A DNA stretch of 64,000 bases from Aphidius gifuensis. Lineage: Eukaryota > Arthropoda > Insecta > Hymenoptera > Braconidae. Both the position numbers and the translations under genes were made by a program. Below are positions 52,031 to 64,000 of the stretch, in pieces (position 1 is the first letter of the stretch; each line of letters starts with the position of its first letter). Under the pieces are notes generated by a model, which had not been told where the DNA came from, did not search any database, and saw only the letters and a program-made list of their open reading frames with translations. Location: NCBI RefSeq assembly GCF_014905175.1, contig NC_057792.1:20280963-20344962 (forward strand), in the 5' to 3' direction.

Positions 52031-53681
52031 ATGGAGACTATTACAAGTGAGGCTCAATGGATTGAAGTATTTAACTCGATTTCGCTGGAATTTCAGCTTG
52101 AACAAGTAAGTTTTTTTTATTAACCTACCTATTCATTTTTTTTTTTAAACTAAACATTATAATATTATTAATTATAATGTTTTTGTAGATAAAGATTTAC
52201 GGAAAATATGATGATCAAAGTACAGACGATTATGATTCTGAGGATGACTTTGATCACCATGAAGACGATTCCAGTGGAGAGGAAAGATCAACACCGTCAC
52301 CAGATACTATTTTCGATAATCGCATGATACAAATGAGACCACTATTTGCTCTTCAACCAACACTTGAATCAAGTAATAAAATTGAATTTCCAAAGGATAA
52401 AAAAAAATCTTTTAAATCAAATACTCGTAATAATGATACATTAATTTTTTACAGTATGCAACGATCGACGTGCCCAATTGATTAATTCAGCTTTTACAAT
52501 ATATCGTTTTACTCCACCTTATGAATTTTCAATCAATGAATTGCAAAAATTAGCAGATGATTTAAAATGTACATTTCATCTGTGGGGACATAATCTGAAG
52601 GAACTATATATACGAGATTATCCTTATCAAATATTACAAACGATTAATACTATTTGTCCAAATCTTAAAAAACTTTGGTTGGACATGGAAGAATTAGACA
52701 GTGAAGATTGTGAAAATGCATTTTCTAACATGGCCCATCTTGAAGAACTGGAGATAACTTGGTCTAGTAAAAATTCAACTTTACCAACGAGTTTGATCAA
52801 ATCTATAGAACAAGTTGGTGGGACTTTGAAAAGTCTTCGACTTATAAATGTTTCAGAAGCTGATCGTCGTTTACCAGATTCATTCGTTTCGGTAAGTTTA
52901 AATTTTACAACTATATTACAAGAAAAAAAAATATTATTTATTTTTATTTGATTATTAATAATTAATAATTAATAAATTATTTATTTTTCAGGTATTTCCT
53001 CGATTAATCGTTTTAGAATATTTATATTTATATGGTTTTGGTGATCTAAATCAAGCACTAATCCAGTCGATAGCTGAAATTGAGAGTTTAGTTGATCTAG
53101 AATTAATTCCTATTTGGGTGGAGGATCTACAGTCTACTATGAATCCCATTGGGAATTTAAAAAATCTCAAACGATTGAATATTCGTACAGATTGTGGTGT
53201 TACAGATGAATTTTTGATTAATCTTGGCAATAATGCTAAAAATTTAAACGAATTAACTATAGATGGTACAAGTATAACGGATAGGGGTATCATGGCACTC
53301 AACAAATGTACTCAATTAGAAATACTTGGTCTTAATTCACGTCCATCAACAAAAAATAATGAGTTCATTACTGATCAATCAGTTGAATATTTATTTTTCA
53401 ATAAAAAATTGGAACGGTTGAATATATCAAATTGCATTAAGATCACTCATAGTGCAGTTCTTAAACTTGCTAAACATTTAACAAATTTAAGAGAGTTATA
53501 TCTAAAAAAAACGCTTTTGACTGTTGAACTTGCCAAAGAGTTACGTAATATAACAGAATATCGTAAAAAATCTTTATGGATATATGTTTCTAAAGAACAA
53601 TACGACTGTTTCAATTCATTGGAATCAGACAAATTATGTTTTATCATTCAACGTGACTCTTTTGATATTTATAAGCATTAA
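52031..53681 (+). CDS. F-box-less LRR protein, tandem copy 1
   Basis: Four exons (52031-52105, 52189-52372, 52455-52891, 52992-53681) encode 461 residues. The N-terminus (METITSEAQWIEVFNSIS) has no signal peptide and no recognisable F-box. Exon 2 carries a strongly acidic stretch (DDYDSEDDFDHHEDDSSGEE) found only in this copy. Two thirds of the protein is leucine-rich repeats of the cysteine-containing FBXL/AMN1 kind, for example LERLNISNCIKITHSAVLKL and LNELTIDGTSITDRGIMAL. Such repeats form a curved binding surface. Two further copies follow in tandem. The function is unknown; relatives act as substrate-recognition parts of ubiquitin ligases, but without an F-box that is only a possibility. 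Confidence 0.8.
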
Positions 53682-54440
53682 TTTTGGTCAATTTATTTTT
53701 CATAAACATGTTATTCAATTATAATTTATGGATGTTGTAAAACAACATTATTTTTGGTTTTTTGGAAAAAAAATGTATGACATATATCATCATAATATTA
53801 AAACTTAAAGTTGTATTAATTTAATTATTATTTCGATATAAATTATGTATCATTTAATTACGTTTAAAATAAAAAATAAAAATTTAATAAAAATAAAATA
53901 ATATTTGCTTGATTATAATTTATTTTTATACTGATCACAGGTTTCATTCCATTCAGAGAAAAAGCACCCTTTCGAGTTTGAGATTCTAATATATATTAAA
54001 CATCAACCAGGCAAAATTTTTTCAAATTGTAGATTTTGATATTCTAGCTTTTTAATAATTTAATTTAATATTTATTCTTTTTGACAATAAAAATAATTAA
54101 TATTTAAATATTTTTATTCAAATTACGAGTATTATTTATAACGACTCAGTGTCATGCGCAAAAAACAAGAATATATAATTTTCTCTTGCATGTCAGTGAT
54201 ACGAGAGTGTAAATGTACCTTCAAAAGTAAACAATAACACATGGGGGTCTGGGAGCCATGAGTGCCCATGAGGTCTGATGAGGTCTGTCCAGGTCTGTAT
54301 TTCCTCGCAACAAGTTACATAGTGCGGTCTGTATTCTATACGCTTTTAAACACGTGCATCGAAAGTTTAATTGACTTGTTATTTAATAAATTAAAAAATA
54401 ATCAATTGACTTTTTCTTACAGATTAGATTATTATAAAAT

Positions 54441-55936
54441 ATGGAGACTTATAAATTCGAAACTCAATGGCTTGAAAAACTAGCCTCAATTTCGCAAGAA
54501 TTTCAGGCTGAAAACGCAAGTTTTTATGATGGCAGTAGAAAGGAAAGAGTCACCACTCATGAAGAACGCATGATAAAATTGAGTCCACTATTTGCTAGTC
54601 AACCAAAATTCGAGAAAGGTAATAAAATCAACTACAAAAAGAAAATAATTTTTTTTGTTTCTAATTAAATACTTATATATTAATTTTTCAGTATGCAATG
54701 ATGCAATCAACAAACTAGTTTATTCAGGCTTTACAAGTTATGTTATTGCTGTCAAATCAAATCATATATCCGAGGATCTAAATGAATTGCATAAACTAGC
54801 AGATGATTTAAAATATATAGTTGATTTTTGGGGACATAATCTGATGGAACTAGTTATAATCGGATATAAATTTTCTAAAATATTGCCAACAATTAAAACT
54901 ACTTGTCCAAATCTTAAGATACTTAATTTGGAATTTGAAGAAATAGAAGTTAGAGATTTTGAAAATGTTTTTTCTAATATGTCTCATCTTGAAGAACTGA
55001 TGATTGATTGGAAATGTGAAAATTCACCTTTACCAACGACTTTGGTCAAATCTATAGAGCATATTGGTAAAACTTTGAAAAGTCTTAACCTTGCAAATCT
55101 TGCAAAAACAAATGATCGTCGTTTACCAGATTCATTCGTTTCGGTAAGTTTAAATTTTACATTTATATTACAAGAAAAAAATATTATTTATTTTATTTGA
55201 TTATTAATAATTAATAATTAATAAATTATTTATTTTTCAGGTATTTCCTCGATTAATCGTTTTAGAAAATTTATATTTATATGGTTTTGGTGATCTAAAT
55301 CAAGCACTAATCCAGTCGATAGGTGAAATTAAGACTTTAGTTGAACTAAGATTACTTCCTATTTGGGTGGAAGATCTACAGGCCAATATGTATCCAATTG
55401 GGAATTTAAAAAATCTCAAGCAATTGGAAATTTGTACGGATTGTGGTGTTTCAGATGAATTTTTAATTAATCTTGGCAATAATGCTAAAGAATTGAAAAG
55501 ATTAGCTATAGGTGGTACAAATATAACGGATAATGGTATCATGGCACTCAATAAATTTACCCAATTAGAAATACTTGATCTTAATTCACGTCAATCACCA
55601 AAAAATAATGAGTTCATTACTGATCAATCAGTTGAGTTTTTAATTTCTAATCAACAATTGGAAATGCTGGATATATCAAATTGCATTGAGATCACTGATA
55701 GTTCAGTGATTAAACTTGTTGAAAATTTCAAAAATTTAAGAGATTTATATTTAAAACAAACACTTGTAACTATTGAACTCGTCAAAGAATTTCAAAGAAT
55801 TACAAAATATCGTAAAAATGCTTTGTTTGTACATGTTCCAACTGAAAAACAAAACTATTTTAAATCATTTGAATCAGACAAATTATTTTTTGTCACTCCA
55901 CATAAATATGTTTCTGATATCTATAATCATTATTAA
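54441..55936 (+). CDS. F-box-less LRR protein, tandem copy 2
   Basis: Three exons (54441-54618, 54692-55143, 55241-55936) encode 441 residues. Compared with copy 1, its first two exons are fused and the acidic stretch is missing; the start reads METYKFETQWLEKLASISQ. The LRR half aligns with copy 1 throughout (LADDLKYIVDFWGHNL, NVFSNMSHLEELMI, GVSDEFLINLGNNAKEL). Intron positions after 'DSFVS' and before 'VCND' are the same in all three copies. No signal peptide, no F-box seen. The upstream 320 bases are duplicated in front of copy 3. Confidence 0.8.
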
Positions 55937-56059
55937 TTTATATTTCATTAAAATATAGTTCAATTATCATTTTTTAAATGTTTTAAAAAAACGTTGTATT
56001 TTGGTTTGGTAAAAAAACATTTATGATATTTATTATCATAATATTAAAACTTTGAATAT

Positions 56060-56152
56060 GTTCCTTTTGAAAAACAAAACAGCTGTTTCAAATCATTTGA
56101 ATCACGCAAATTGTTTTTTGTCACTCGAAGTGACTTTACTTTTTATATTTAA
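56060..56152 (+). pseudogene. relic 3' end of another LRR copy
   Basis: About 120 bases after the stop of copy 2, the sequence again reads VPFEKQNSCFKSFESRKLFF and on to TAA at 56150-56152. This matches the C-terminal ends of copies 2 and 3 (FKSFESDKLFFVT). No LRR exons precede it, so it is the leftover of a deleted copy or an unequal crossover. Confidence 0.7.
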
Positions 56153-56911
56153 AATAAATAATTGTAGTTCATTTATTATTCATAAACATGTAATTCAATT
56201 ATAATACTTATAAATGTTGTAGAACAACATTATTTTTGTTTTTGTGGAAAAAAAAAAATGTATGACATATATTATCATCATAACATTAAACCTTCAAGTT
56301 GTATTAATTCAATTATTACTATGATATAAATTATGTATCATTTAATTACGTTAAAAATAAAAATTTAATAAAAATAATATTTACTTGATGATAATTTATT
56401 TTTATACTGATCACAAAGTTCCATTCAGAGAAAAAGCAATTTCCTTTCGAGTTTGACTCCAATCTACATTAAATATATCAACCAGGAAAAATGTTTTTGA
56501 ATTGTAAATTTTGATATTCTAGCTTTTCAATAATTTAATATTTATTCTATTTTAACATTCCAAATAATTAATATTTATTTAAATATTTTTATTCAATTTA
56601 CGAGTATTATTTATAACAACGACTCAGTGTCATGCGCAAAAAACAAAAATATTTTCTTTTGCATGTCAGCGATACGAGAGTGTAAATGTACCTTTAAAAG
56701 TAAACAATAACACATGGAGGTCTGTGAGCCATGAGTGCCCATGAGGTCTGTCCAGGTCTTTTATTTCCTCGCATAAAGTTACATAGTGTTACATAGTGCG
56801 GTCCGTATTCTATACTTTTACACACGTGCATCGAATGTTTAATTGACCTGTTATTTAATAAATTAAAAAATAATCAATTGATTTATTTTTACAGATTAAT
56901 TAATATAAAAT
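56153..56911. other. duplicated intergenic segment between LRR copies
   Basis: Contains a duplicated 3' flank (about 56180-56410, also at 53705-53940 and 58510-58660) and a duplicated 5' flank (about 56590-56911, also at 54120-54440). Confidence 0.7.
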
Positions 56912-58418
56912 ATGGAGACTTATAAATTCGAAACTCAATGGCTTGAAAAACTAGCCTCAACTTCGCAAGAATTTCAGGCTGAAAACGCAAGTTTTTATGA
57001 TGGCAGTAGAAAGGAAAAAGTCACCACTCATAACGAACGCATGATGAAATTGAGTCCACTATTTGCTAGTCAACCAAAATTCGAAAAAGGTAATAAAGTC
57101 AACTTTAAAAAGAAAATAATTTTTTTTTTCTTCTGATTAAATACTCTTGATAATATATTATTTTTTCAGTATGCAATGATGAAAAAAACAAACTAGTTCA
57201 TTCAGGCTTCACAAGTTATCTTATTACTGTCCAATCAAATCATACATCCAAGGATCTAAATGAATTGCATAAACTAGCAGATGATTTAAAATATATAGTT
57301 AACTTTTGGGGACATAATCTGACGGAACTAATTATAATCGGATATACATTTTCTAAAATATTGCCAACAATTAAAATTACTTGTCCAAATCTTAAGATAC
57401 TTAATTTGGCATTTGAAGAAATAGAAATTAAAGATTTTGAAAATGTTTTTTCTAATATGTCTCATCTTGAAGAACTGACAATTGATTGGAAATGTGAAAA
57501 TTTACCTTTACCAACGATTTTAGTCGAATCTATAGAGCAAGTTGGTGGAACTTTGAAAAGTCTTGAACTTGCAAATTTTGCAAAAACAAATGATCGTCGT
57601 TTACCAGATTCATTTGTTTCGGTAAGTTTAAATTTTACATTTATAATTACAAGAAAAAAATTTTATTTATTTTTATTTGACTATTGATAATTAATAAATT
57701 ATTTATTTTTCAGGTATTCCCTCGATTAATCGTTTTAGAATATTTATCCTTACATGGTTTTGGTGATCTGAATCAAGCACTGATCCAGTCGATATCTGAA
57801 ATTAAGAGTTTAGTTTCTCTAAGTTTAGTTCCTGTTTGGGTGGAGGATTTAGAGTGCAATATGTATCCAATTGGGAATTTAAAAAATCTCGAGCGATTAA
57901 ATATTCGTACGGATTGTGGTGTTACAGATGAATTTTTAATTAATCTTAGCAATAATGCTAAAAATTTAAAAAAATTAGCTATATTTGCTACAAATATAAC
58001 GGATAAAGGTATCATGGCACTCAATAAATTTACCCAATTAGAAATACTTGATCTTAATTCACGTTTATCACAAAAAAATAATGAGTTCATTACTGATCAA
58101 TCAGTTGAGTATTTAATTTCTAATCAACAATTGGAAATGCTGGATATATCAAATTGCATTAAGATCACTGATAGTTCAGTTCTTAAACTTGTTAAAAATA
58201 TAAAATATTTACGAGATTTATATTTAAAAGAAACATCTTTGACTGTTGAACTTGCCAAAAAATTACGTGATATCACTGATACAACAGAAATTCGTGAAAC
58301 ATCTTTGTTAGTACATGTTCCAATTGAAAAAAAAAACTGTTTTAAATCATTTGAGTCAGACAAATTATTTTTTGTCACTTCTAAAAAATGTGCTATTGAT
58401 ATCTATAATCATCATTAA
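56912..58418 (+). CDS. F-box-less LRR protein, tandem copy 3
   Basis: Three exons (56912-57089, 57170-57621, 57714-58418) encode 444 residues. It is nearly the same as copy 2 in the first exon and close elsewhere (ATNITDKGIMALNKFTQLEI, ISNQQLEMLDISNCIKITDS). Its C-terminus has a short insertion (DITDTTEIRETSL). Start to start, copies 2 and 3 are 2471 bases apart, which sets the period of the array. No signal peptide or F-box is visible. Confidence 0.8.
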
Positions 58419-59655
58419 TTTATATTTCATTAAAATATAGTTCAATTATCTTTTTTTAAATGTTTTAAATAAACGTTGTATTTTGGTTTGTTAAAAAACA
58501 TTTATGATATTTATTATCATAATATCAAACCTTTAAGTTGTATTAATTTAATTATTACTTTGATATAAATTATGTATCATTCAATTACGTTTAAAATAAA
58601 AAATAAAAATTTAATAAAAATAATATTTGCTTGATTATAATTTATTTTTATACTGATCACAGGTACCGTTCAGAGAAAAAGCAATTTCCTTCGAGTTTGA
58701 CTCCAATATATATTAAATATATCAACCAGGAAAAATATTTCTAAATTGTAAATTTTGATATTCTATTTTTTTAATTATTTAAATATTTTTATTCAAATTA
58801 CGAGTATTATTTATAACGACTCAGTGTCATGCGCAAAAAAACAAAAATAAATTTGTCGCTAATTGTTGATTCATCATAACATCAGCCGACAATGATACAA
58901 GTGAAAACGCACCTTAAAAGGTAACAACAGATGACAAGCACAAACAAAACATCTAACTCAAAAAAGAGATAAAAATTTTGCTAATATATAATGTCATCAA
59001 CAAGTCCAAACAAGTTTTAGCATGATCCTAGATAAAATCGCGTACATAATACTGATCATCAACATCCAGTGTTAAATGATATCAACAGTGTTCACTGTGT
59101 TAATTTATGTATGACATTGGTGTGTTGCAATTTTATAACATACAGTGCTGCTGTTATCATCAACTCCTTGATGAAATAAAGAGTTGTTGCAAGTGAAAAA
59201 AACCAACTGGACTAAAGGGTTAAAATTAAATACTCATCAACACATTCATCAGTTATTTCTGTATCGAAATGTTGATTTATTTTCTCTGAGTATTTTTCTC
59301 TTGCTTTTTTTTTATTTCTAAATACACTTGATCGTTTTATTTTGTTATATTGTCAACATAACAATTATTGACATAATTGTTGACACATTAAATAATATTT
59401 AAAAAACAAATATTACTGGATAAACAAAACAAATTGTCAATAACAACAAAATAACAATAAGGTAATAATTAAAAAATATTTTGTTAAATAATTGGAGTAA
59501 TTTTTCAGTTAACAAATATAAAAAAACAATTTTACAATTTATTTAGCTATTTGTTTATTTTTAATTGTCGCAATTTTATTATAAACAATATTACAAATAT
59601 AGAAATAAATAATTGACAATAAATATTCTAATTGTTTATTTAATTTTCTAGGAAT
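58419..59655. other. intergenic, end of LRR array and macoilin 5' region
   Basis: The first part repeats the LRR 3' flank. A remnant of the LRR upstream block (GACTCAGTGTCATGCGCAAA near 58820) follows without a gene. A likely 5' UTR intron of macoilin runs from about 59462 (AAG|GTAATA) to the CTAG at 59650. Confidence 0.55.
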
Positions 59656-62398
59656 ATGAAAAGACGAAATGCTGAGTGTGGCAAGCTTCGGAGGCCTCTT
59701 AAACGAAATAAAATAACTGAAGGAATTTATGGAGGGTAATTTAATATAAACAAAATTATTATTAATTAACAAAAAAATATTTTAATATAATTAAATCAAG
59801 TTTATTAATTTTACTTATATTATTTTTATTTGTAGCTCATTGAAAAATTTATTTTTTTAAATTTCAGCACAATATTATATTTAAAATTTCTATTACTATG
59901 GGCAATGGTTATACTAGCTGATTTTATTCTTGAATTTCGTTTTGAATTTTTGTGGCCATTTTGGCTACTTTTACGAAGTGTTTACGATTCATTTAAATAT
60001 CAAGGATTGGTAAGTTGTTTAATTATATTTGTTTCTTTTAATAGATAAACTAAACATCATTGGGGCTGACCCAACTAGTTGTTTATTTCTATTCAAAGAA
60101 TTAATTAATGTAGAACTTTTGGCTAATTATAAAATGTTAATCAAGCTTTTTTTATTATTACAGGCATTTTCAGTATTTTTTATTTGTATTGCACTCACAT
60201 CAGATATGATTTGTTTCTTTTTTATTCCTGTTCATTGGCTTTTCTTTGCTGCCAGTACATATGTTTGGGTGCAATACGTATGGCATACAGGTAATTGAAT
60301 AAATTAAATAAAAAACAAACTAACAGTATCAATTATTTGATGGTTTATATTTTTATTTTTCCATAGACAAAGGTGTTTGTTTACCAACAATAATGTTATG
60401 GCTGCTATTTCTATATATTGAAGCTGCTATTAGATTACGAGATTTACGACACATGCCATTTCATCTGGATCTTTGCAGACCGTTTGCCGCACACTGGTAT
60501 ATTAAATTTAATCTTGTTAATAATTTGGTAATTGTTAATTAATTATTGCTTGTTTTTTAGCATTGGATATCCAGTTGTAACACTTGGATTTGGTTTAAAA
60601 AGTTATGTTGGTTATAGAATAAGACAAAGAAAACAAAAAGATGTAGCTAAAGAAAATGAATTTTATTATCAATTATTATTACAAGCATTGCCAGTTGAAC
60701 AACAAGCAACATCTACAAATTCACGTTCACAAAATTCATCATTTTTAAATACTGAAACAGTTAATAAAACAATTAACAAAACAAATATACAATATAATCA
60801 AAGTCCAGAAAAAAACAAAGGTAGTTTGTATTTATTTACAATATATAAACATGTTTTTTTCTTTTTCTATTAGCTTTATTATATTGTTAATTATTATTTT
60901 TATGTACAGGACATAATGGACATGCGACAGGAAATACAATTGTATCACAAATTACAACGACTGATATAAATTTGCAAAATGGTAATATACACAATGATAC
61001 AACGCACATACAACAAAATGTAACAAGTAAAAATAATCATAGAAAATCAATGGATAAAAATGAAAAACAACAGCATCATCAGGATGAACAACCAGCTAAA
61101 AATAATGATAAAAAATTTTCACATAGTAATGGTATATCAACGGTGTCACATCAACATGATGTACAATTAATTGAACGTGTTAATAATACAGTTAATGATT
61201 ATGATACACATGAAGTTGAAAAAGAAAAAAATATAAAAATAAATAATTCAAATTATACAGTTAAAAATCAAACAAATAGTAAATTAAATAATACAAAAGA
61301 AAATCGTGATTCAATAAATTCAATAAATAATCATAAAAAAAATCGTCAAAATAAAAATATAATAACAGATACATTAAATGAACAAAATACAAAACAACAA
61401 GATGAATATTGTCAAAGATTATTAACATGTAGAAAACTTGAAAGTGATATTAAAAAATTAAAATCAGAATTACAATCAAGTAAACAATGTGAACAAGATT
61501 TACGTTTACAAATAAATAATTTATTAAGTTGTGAAAGACAAGTTAAAAGTGATTTAGCAAATTTACAATATGATCATGAACAATTACAAAATAAATTACA
61601 AAGTATTATGTCAACAAGACATATTGATAAACAAACAATGACAACATTAGAAAGACGTATTGCTGAAGAACGTCGTCAACGTACTGTTTGTGAAACATCA
61701 TTAGTTAGTGAAAGACGTGCACGTCGTGTTGCTGAAGAACGTCTTAATATACAAACATCACAACCACAATTATTTGTTAGACAAGAATGTACTGAAACAT
61801 GTAAAACACGTCGTTTACAATTTGAACAAGAAATTAAAAATTTAAGAAGAGAAATTATTAATAAAGAAGAAAGATGTCATGATCTTGAAAAAGATTCAGT
61901 ACATTGTAAAGACAATCATGGTAAAACTGAAATTCTACTTGGTGCATTAAATGCATTACAAGATAAAAATTTACATTTAGAAAATAGCCTAAGTGCTGAA
62001 ACGAGAATTAAACTTGATTTATTTTCTGCACTTGGTGAAGCTAAACGTCAGCTTGAAATTTGTGAAAGTAAGTTGTTTATTTATTTTCTATTTTCTATAT
62101 AATAGTCCAAATAATATTTAATTATTATATTATAGATCATATGAGACAAAGAGAAAAAGAAATCGAAATTTTAAAAACTAAAATTGCCCAAGATCTTGCT
62201 GTTATGACACAAGATACATTTGGTCAAACACCAACATCATCAACATCAAAATTACGTTTAAATAATGATGTCAGAGTTGGCAATAATAATATACGTACAA
62301 ATGAGAGTCCATGTCCTGGTTGTACTGTATCAAATCTCGATCCAAATGCAACAGCATATACACCCAAAAATTCACTTGTTACATCAACTGAAGCTTAA
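59656..62398 (+). CDS. macoilin (TMEM57 family)
   Basis: Seven exons (59656-59735, 59868-60009, 60164-60290, 60367-60496, 60561-60820, 60910-62067, 62136-62398) encode 719 residues. The N-terminal MKRRNAECGKLRRPLKRNKI, WPFWLLLRSVYDSF, FFAASTYVWVQYVWHT and CRPFAAHCIGYPVVTLGFG are highly conserved macoilin text with several membrane segments. After these come an Asn/Lys/Gln-rich low-complexity stretch (about residues 180-320) and a long coiled coil rich in Arg, Glu and Gln. Macoilin is an ER membrane protein of neurons needed for normal excitability and behaviour. The start is fixed by conservation and follows an acceptor 5 bases upstream, which suggests a 5' UTR intron. Confidence 0.97.
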
Positions 62399-64000
62399 TA
62401 TTATTTTTATTTTTTAATTAATATTTTCAATAACACAAGGTAACAAATACCAACTCTTTCTTTTTTTTTCAAAATTATCTATTATTTATTGATATTATTA
62501 TTACTATTATTTTTGTTGAAAAATTTAAAATTATGTTCAATGTTGTTGTGGAAATTTTTGTCGTTAAAAAATTTCAATATTACGTACAATTTTTTAATTG
62601 CATTATTATTATTATTTATTATTTAAATATTTTTTTTTTTTTTTTTTTATTTAAAATGCGCTACATGATTGTACATAAAAACGGCATACCTTCATGACAG
62701 TTTAATAGATTTTAAAAATAAAATTTGAGCAAAGGAAAATAAGTGAAAATTAAATAATAGATATTTCTTATTCAAATTGGTTATTAATACCAACTAGTCA
62801 TTATTTTGACATGAATTATTATAAAGCACAAATTAATAGAATACTTAGTTATCATCTAGATATTTATGAATGGCAATTGTTGCTTAATTCTTCCTACTTT
62901 ACGTGTGTGCTTCCTTGAAGTAAATTGGACTAGCTCATGTTTTATTTTTGACAAAATATCTAAATTAAATTTACAATTCAATTTATCATTTTATTTGAAA
63001 TATTAAATTAAATATTATTAGACTATTTAAATTTCAATTTTTCTATAATATTTTCAACTGTTTTTTTCGGTTTTTTTTCAATAAAACATTTGCGTGTGTT
63101 CAACGGGGAATTTTATAAATTATTATTATTTTTTTTTTTTGTTAATGTTTGATGATTTTTAATTAGCTAAAATTCATTAATCAAATTAACGTTGAGTTTA
63201 TTTTTATTCATTCAAGAATAACGATTACACGGCGGAGTAAATTTTTCGAAAAAAAATCACGACGAAATAAATTTTTAAATAATAAATTACGACGAAATAA
63301 ATACCAAATTTCGAAAGCAAATTACATGATTTCGATTTATAAATATTAGAAAAAATTATTTCGTCTTTTTTTATTATTTATTAATTTTATTTTGTAATTA
63401 AAGTTGATTTATTTTGTTGTGTAATCATAATAACGTACTGATACAATTTCAATGAAAAATAAAATTTAACAAAATAGAAAGAATAAAAAAAAAAAATGAT
63501 CACAATGTACCTGATCGGAGATTTTCTAGTAATGATTTTTCACTAATTATTGTTTCTCGATTTCGACGATGATAACTTGACCAGTAAAAATAAACCAGCT
63601 ATTTTTTTTTGTTATTATTATTTTTAATTATTAATAGGTATTATTTGAATAATTTAATTTTGTTTTTATAAAAGGAAAAATGTTAAAATTTAATTTGATA
63701 AGGACATGCACAAATGTGTGTGTGTGTGATGATTTCGATCATTTGATATTTTTGTGTGATAGAATAATCATAGGAAAATATGAAAAAAAAATTATTAAAA
63801 ATGCTTTGCAGTTATTATTGTTTCTCCAATGAATAAAATAAATTCATTAAATAATTTGAAAATAATAGAAAATTAATTTTTGTTATATTTTTGATTTGTT
63901 TAAAATTCAAAATTTCTAATATTAAACAATTTTTGTACTTAATTATTGTTATTGTTTATTATTATTTTTTTTTTTTTTATAATTAGTATTGATTTATTCA
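62399..64000. other. macoilin 3' flank, no further gene
   Basis: AT-rich, with AATAAA-type signals (for example near 62717), homopolymers and a short TG run near 63716. I see no coding sequence. Confidence 0.5.

Noticed and set aside
52031..52105. F-box at the N-terminus of the LRR proteins
   Set aside because: The first residues lack the LPxExL...IF.YL pattern; no F-box was supported in any copy.
1..64000. Integrated virus or bracovirus segment
   Set aside because: The possible wasp host made me look, but I saw no viral-like genes, segment junction motifs or intronless foreign blocks.
1..64000. CRISPR array, tRNA or rRNA genes
   Set aside because: No regularly spaced repeats of that kind and no recognisable tRNA or rRNA sequence.

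Overview
This window is AT-rich eukaryotic DNA: short exons, GT-AG introns, homopolymer runs and no bacterial gene layout. The gene content (a Cpap3/obstructor cuticle cluster, macoilin, RpS23, a Na+/K+-ATPase alpha-like pump) is insect. The very low GC and a tandem family of F-box-less leucine-rich-repeat genes would fit a hymenopteran, perhaps a braconid parasitoid wasp; the species is an inference. All gene models were built by eye from reading frames, splice sites and remembered protein families.

Layout. 1-1442 (+): the last two exons of an unidentified gene. 2170-6824 (+): an ODAD4/TTC25-like TPR protein for outer-dynein-arm docking, with two alternative first exons; the second has a textbook RFX X-box upstream. 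7979-43239: a cluster of seven chitin-binding (ChtBD2, peritrophin-A) genes: gasp/obst-C (-), a large collagen-like plus ChtBD2 protein (-), Peritrophin-A (+), obst-E (-), an obst-D-like gene (-), obst-A (-) and obst-B (-). 44175-48578 (-): a divergent Na+/K+-ATPase alpha-like P-type ATPase. 49180-50351 (+): a possible augmin subunit. 50661-51504 (-): RpS23. 52031-58418 (+): three tandem LRR genes and a relic of another copy. 59656-62398 (+): macoilin. The rest is AT-rich intergenic DNA with simple repeats, short tandem repeats and a three-copy dispersed repeat.

How the genes fit together. The Cpap3 proteins are secreted, carry three ChtBD2 domains each and organise chitin in cuticle and tracheal lining. 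Six of the seven share a phase-2 intron that splits the last cysteine codon of the third domain, which leaves very small terminal coding exons. Several also share a GTGGG(R)G-type motif near the TATA box, which suggests common descent and possibly common regulation. The collagen-like member is the most unusual protein here. The LRR array shows recent duplication and unequal exchange with a period near 2.47 kb.

Most notable for follow-up: the collagen/chitin-binding hybrid; the ODAD4 gene with its swapped first exons and X-box; the three-copy repeat with conserved arms around unrelated cores; the shared Cpap3 promoter motif; and the LRR tandem family.
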